Assembly (NCBI GenBank): GCA_025936675.1 | Contig: JAICSX010000007.1 | Span: forward strand, 1 to 64,000 | Direction: 5' to 3' | DNA from: Sphingomonas sp. | GTDB taxonomy: Bacteria; Pseudomonadota; Alphaproteobacteria; Sphingomonadales; Sphingomonadaceae | DNA: 64,000 nt | In this document: one piece after another, positions 61,978-64,000 of the stretch | Position numbering within the stretch: position 1 is the stretch's first letter | How the letters are laid out: each line of letters opens with the position of its first letter | Translations under genes and position numbers: made by a program | The notes under the pieces: model-generated | What the model was told of the DNA's origin: nothing | The model's database searches: none | The model's input: the letters and a program-made list of their open reading frames with translations, nothing else

Positions 61978-62661
61978 TTAGGCGGCGAGCATGTAGCCCG
62001 CGCCCCTCACGGTATGGAGGAGGGGCTTTTCGAAGCCCTCGTCGAGCTTGCGGCGAAGTCGGCTGACGTGGACGTCGATGACGTTGGTGCCGGGATCGAA
62101 GTGATAGTCCCACACCTGCTCAAGGAGCATGGTGCGGGTGACGACGCGTCCCTCGTTGCGGGCGAAATATTCGAGGAGTAGATATTCGCGGGGCTTGAGG
62201 TCGAGCTTCTTGCCCGCCCTCTTCACGGTCCTGGAGAGCGGATCGATCTCCAAATCACCGACGGTCAGCCGGTGATCTGACGGGTCGACCCGCGATTCCC
62301 GCCGGCGCAGCAGCGCGTTCACCCGCGCCAGCAACTCGGCAAAGGAAAAGGGCTTCACGAGATAATCGTCGGAGCCGCACTCGAGACCTTCGATGCGGTC
62401 GCCAACCGACGCAAGCGCGGAAAGGATCAGGACCGGTGTGTCGATATGCGCGGCACGGAGCGCCTTGAGCACGGAAAGCCCATCGAGCACCGGCAGCATG
62501 CGGTCGAGAATGATGAGGTCGAAGCTGCCGTCGGTCGCCCGGAATAGGCCGTCCTGGCCGTTCGTCGCCTGTTCGACGCTGTGGCCCTCCTGGTTGAGGC
62601 CCTTGGCAAGGTAAGCCGCCGTTTCGCGGTCGTCTTCGATCAGAAGGATCTTTCGGCCCAT
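61978..62661 (-). CDS. OmpR-type response regulator
   Basis: 227-residue regulator with a receiver domain (1-115; Asp53 in LIILDRMLP as phosphoryl site, KPFSFAELLARVNALLRR) and a winged-helix DNA-binding domain (DRRLTVGDLEI-type start, LTPREYLLLEYFARNEGRVVTRTMLLEQVWDYHFDPGTNVIDVHVSRLRRKLDEGF). Phosphorylated by the downstream kinase. Promoter region carries an inverted repeat at 62700-62737. Confidence 0.94.
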   Translation of the reverse strand: MGRKILLIEDDRETAAYLAKGLNQEGHSVEQATNGQDGLFRATDGSFDLIILDRMLPVLDGLSVLKALRAAHIDTPVLILSALASVGDRIEGLECGSDDYLVKPFSFAELLARVNALLRRRESRVDPSDHRLTVGDLEIDPLSRTVKRAGKKLDLKPREYLLLEYFARNEGRVVTRTMLLEQVWDYHFDPGTNVIDVHVSRLRRKLDEGFEKPLLHTVRGAGYMLAA

Positions 62662-62699
62662 TGCCCGCTCAATCTCCGAATCACCGCTTCGATAACCCT

Positions 62700-62737
62700 G
62701 TACGGCGCTGCACGGGAGTCAGCGAGCAGCGCCGTAC
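62700..62737. promoter_or_regulatory. 12-bp inverted repeat between the response regulator and Rrf2 genes
   Basis: GTACGGCGCTGC and GCAGCGCCGTAC are perfect inverted arms with a 14-nt centre. It lies 38 nt upstream of the response regulator start (minus strand) and 132 nt before the Rrf2 start (plus strand), so it could be an operator for either or both genes. Confidence 0.55.
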
Positions 62738-62868
62738 GGCATCGCGTAGAACAGCTGAATAGAAGCGGCCGATTCTCAGTGGGGTGACTGAAAGGTTACA
62801 CGGAGTTCATCGACTGGCTCACGGGGACTTTGCGCGTCTCATCGCCGCTCGCTACGGTCGCAGCAGCA

Positions 62869-63300
62869 ATGATCCTTCAAAAGACGCGCTACGCCCTCCG
62901 TTCGCTGCTCTTCCTCGCTGAGGAGCAGGGAGGCGCACCTGTTCAACTCAGCCGCATCGCCGAGACGCAGCGGGTGCCCGCGAAATATCTCGAGCTCATC
63001 ATGCTCGATCTGAAGAAGGCGGGCCTCGTGAAAAGCGCCCGAGGGCCAAAGGGCGGCTACCAGCTCGCCCGGGCGCCAGCGGAAATCTCCTTCGGCGAGA
63101 TCGTTCGGACGATGGAAGGCCCGATCGCGCTGGTATCCTGCGCCAGCGTCAATTTCTACGCGCCGTGCGGAGACTGTCAGGATGAAGCGAGCTGCGCGAT
63201 CCGCCGAGCGTTCGCGACCTTGCGCGACCAGAGCACTGCCGTGCTTGATTCAATCTCGCTTGCAGAGGGAGCTCAGTGGGAGGAGCGCTTGGTTCCTTAG
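62869..63300 (+). CDS. Rrf2-family transcription regulator
   Basis: 143-residue regulator. ATG at 62869 chosen, giving the standard start MILQKTRYALRSLLFLAE. Winged helix at 1-75: LSRIAETQRVPAKYLELIMLDLKKAGLVKSARGPKGGYQLAR. Cysteines in CASVNFYAPCGDCQDEASCAI (Cys at four places) may hold an iron-sulfur cluster or respond to thiols, as in IscR/CymR-type regulators. Divergent from the two-component system. Confidence 0.9.
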   Translation: MILQKTRYALRSLLFLAEEQGGAPVQLSRIAETQRVPAKYLELIMLDLKKAGLVKSARGPKGGYQLARAPAEISFGEIVRTMEGPIALVSCASVNFYAPCGDCQDEASCAIRRAFATLRDQSTAVLDSISLAEGAQWEERLVP

Positions 63301-63336
63301 CCAGCGGACGGCGTACAGCCTGCCCGGTCGCGATTG

Positions 63337-63510
63337 TTAACCGAGCAGGCTGATCCTGCCGTGCGATGAGACGGGGCTAGCCGCCGGCACTTGAGCGCCA
63401 ACTGAAGTGTGGTCGTTGCCGATATTCGCCCGAGGTTGTGCAAGTGCTGCCAGGGGAAGCGCGAGCAAAACCGCGAGGCTGAGGTCGCCGAGCCAATGGC
63501 GATTGACCAT
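63337..63510 (-). CDS. Small exported peptide
   Basis: 57-residue reading frame starting at the ATG at 63510, preceded by TTGGAG. It codes for a basic start, a hydrophobic stretch ([16 protein letters not shown]) that looks like a signal peptide, and a polar mature part of about 35 residues. No homology seen; the start, length and signal-like text make it plausible. Confidence 0.45.
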   Translation of the reverse strand: MVNRHWLGDLSLAVLLALPLAALAQPRANIGNDHTSVGAQVPAASPVSSHGRISLLG

Positions 63511-63661
63511 CGAAACATACTCCAATTCACTTTTCACGCCGTGCCTTGAGCGCGGCGCACTTGCCGTTTCGACGCATGTCTGCCGCCTGAAGTTCCACTC
63601 GTTTCGCTGCCGTATCTCTACGGCTGGCGGGGTTATCGCCCGATCGTTAGAAAGCTGCGCC

Positions 63662-64000
63662 ATGTCGACCTTCATGATGGACACTTCGACCAGCCGCGCC
63701 ACACCGTCCCCAGTCCCGGGCAAGCGGATGACCGCCCCTTCAATCCGCGGTCGAAAGGTCGATCGCCAAACCGATCAGCCGATCGTCATGTTGACAGCCT
63801 ACACGATGCGCATGGCGCAGCTGCTCGATCCGCACTGCGACATGCTGCTTGTCGGCGACAGCCTCGGCCAGGTCATCTACGGTCTGCCTTCGACCATCCC
63901 AGTCACGATGGAGATGATGTGCGCTCATGGGGCGGCCGTCGTCCGCGGCAGCTGGCACGCGCTGGTCGCCGTCGACATGCCGTTCGGAAGCTATGAAGCA
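63662..64000 (+). CDS. panB: 3-methyl-2-oxobutanoate hydroxymethyltransferase, 5' part
   Basis: First 113 residues of PanB, the first enzyme of pantothenate synthesis (ketopantoate from alpha-ketoisovalerate). It is cut by the window end. After a Thr/Ser/Pro-rich 30-residue start (with [13 protein letters not shown]) come the conserved [49 protein letters not shown] and [10 protein letters not shown], which include the metal-binding Asp and substrate-contacting residues. ATG at 63662 fits the sphingomonad N terminus. Confidence 0.93.
   Translation, partial: MSTFMMDTSTSRATPSPVPGKRMTAPSIRGRKVDRQTDQPIVMLTAYTMRMAQLLDPHCDMLLVGDSLGQVIYGLPSTIPVTMEMMCAHGAAVVRGSWHALVAVDMPFGSYEA

Noticed and set aside
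1..64000. CRISPR arrays, transposases, integrases, tRNA or rRNA genes
   Set aside because: I found no regularly spaced repeats with unique spacers, no transposase or integrase motifs in any frame, and no rRNA- or tRNA-like folds by eye.

Overview
The window is a G+C-rich alphaproteobacterial chromosome segment, most likely from a Sphingomonas/Sphingomicrobium-type member of the Sphingomonadales. I infer this from the gene content: SciP (the CtrA inhibitor), an ATP12-type F1 chaperone, a UrcA-family protein, a class I PHA synthase with a separate phasin, ClpS, MurA, a FabI-type reductase and many small secreted proteins of a sphingomonad type. GTG and TTG starts are frequent, and many gene junctions are 4-nt ATGA/GTGA overlaps. 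I saw no rRNA, tRNA, CRISPR array, transposase or integrase.

Layout. 1-500: 3' end of nrdB. 500-2700: an accessory patch, visibly more A/T-rich, with a zinc-ribbon membrane protein and a tail-to-tail restriction-modification pair (MT-A70 methyltransferase and BglII/BstYI-type endonuclease). 2.6-5.7 kb: a shuffled zone with a 61-bp duplication of a gene start, a detached 3' end of a thermonuclease gene, and an intact anchored thermonuclease that carries a 66-bp palindromic repeat inserted in frame. 5.7-11.6 kb: small membrane, lipoprotein and secreted genes. 11.6-20.2 kb: PHA synthase, RarD-like transporter, RluC-type pseudouridine synthase, ATP12 chaperone, guanylate kinase with a Walker A Lys-to-Glu change, and phasin. 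20.3-22.1 kb: clpS and murA. 22.1-28.8 kb: acetyltransferase plus DUF445 pair, then an RND pump and its adaptor. 28.9-32.8 kb: two GlsB-like proteins, a SIMPL protein, sciP, mnmA and a NUDIX hydrolase. 32.8-36.6 kb: alpha/beta hydrolase facing the tightly overlapped operon pdxH-CDF-phzF-DUF4440. 36.6-40.2 kb: DnaJ-like, BrkB-like, fabI, GNAT, acylphosphatase. 40.2-46.6 kb: purA, serC-serA, an 11-residue-repeat lipoprotein, an M23 peptidase and an ErpA-type protein. 46.6-47.8 kb: two very small overlapping genes divergent from an XRE-type regulator with repeated TGCGGA sites between them. 47.8-59.9 kb: xthA, membrane proteins, a fatty-acid desaturase, rplQ, prolyl oligopeptidase, guaA, VOC, M28 peptidase, L,D-transpeptidase. 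60-64 kb: two-component system, Rrf2 regulator and the 5' end of panB.

Most of the window is ordinary housekeeping. The parts most worth attention are the R-M pair with its 10+1+10 palindrome, the in-frame repeat in the nuclease gene, the mini-gene/XRE module, the guanylate kinase P-loop change, and a small membrane ORF at 49.3-49.5 kb that lacks only one base of reading frame.
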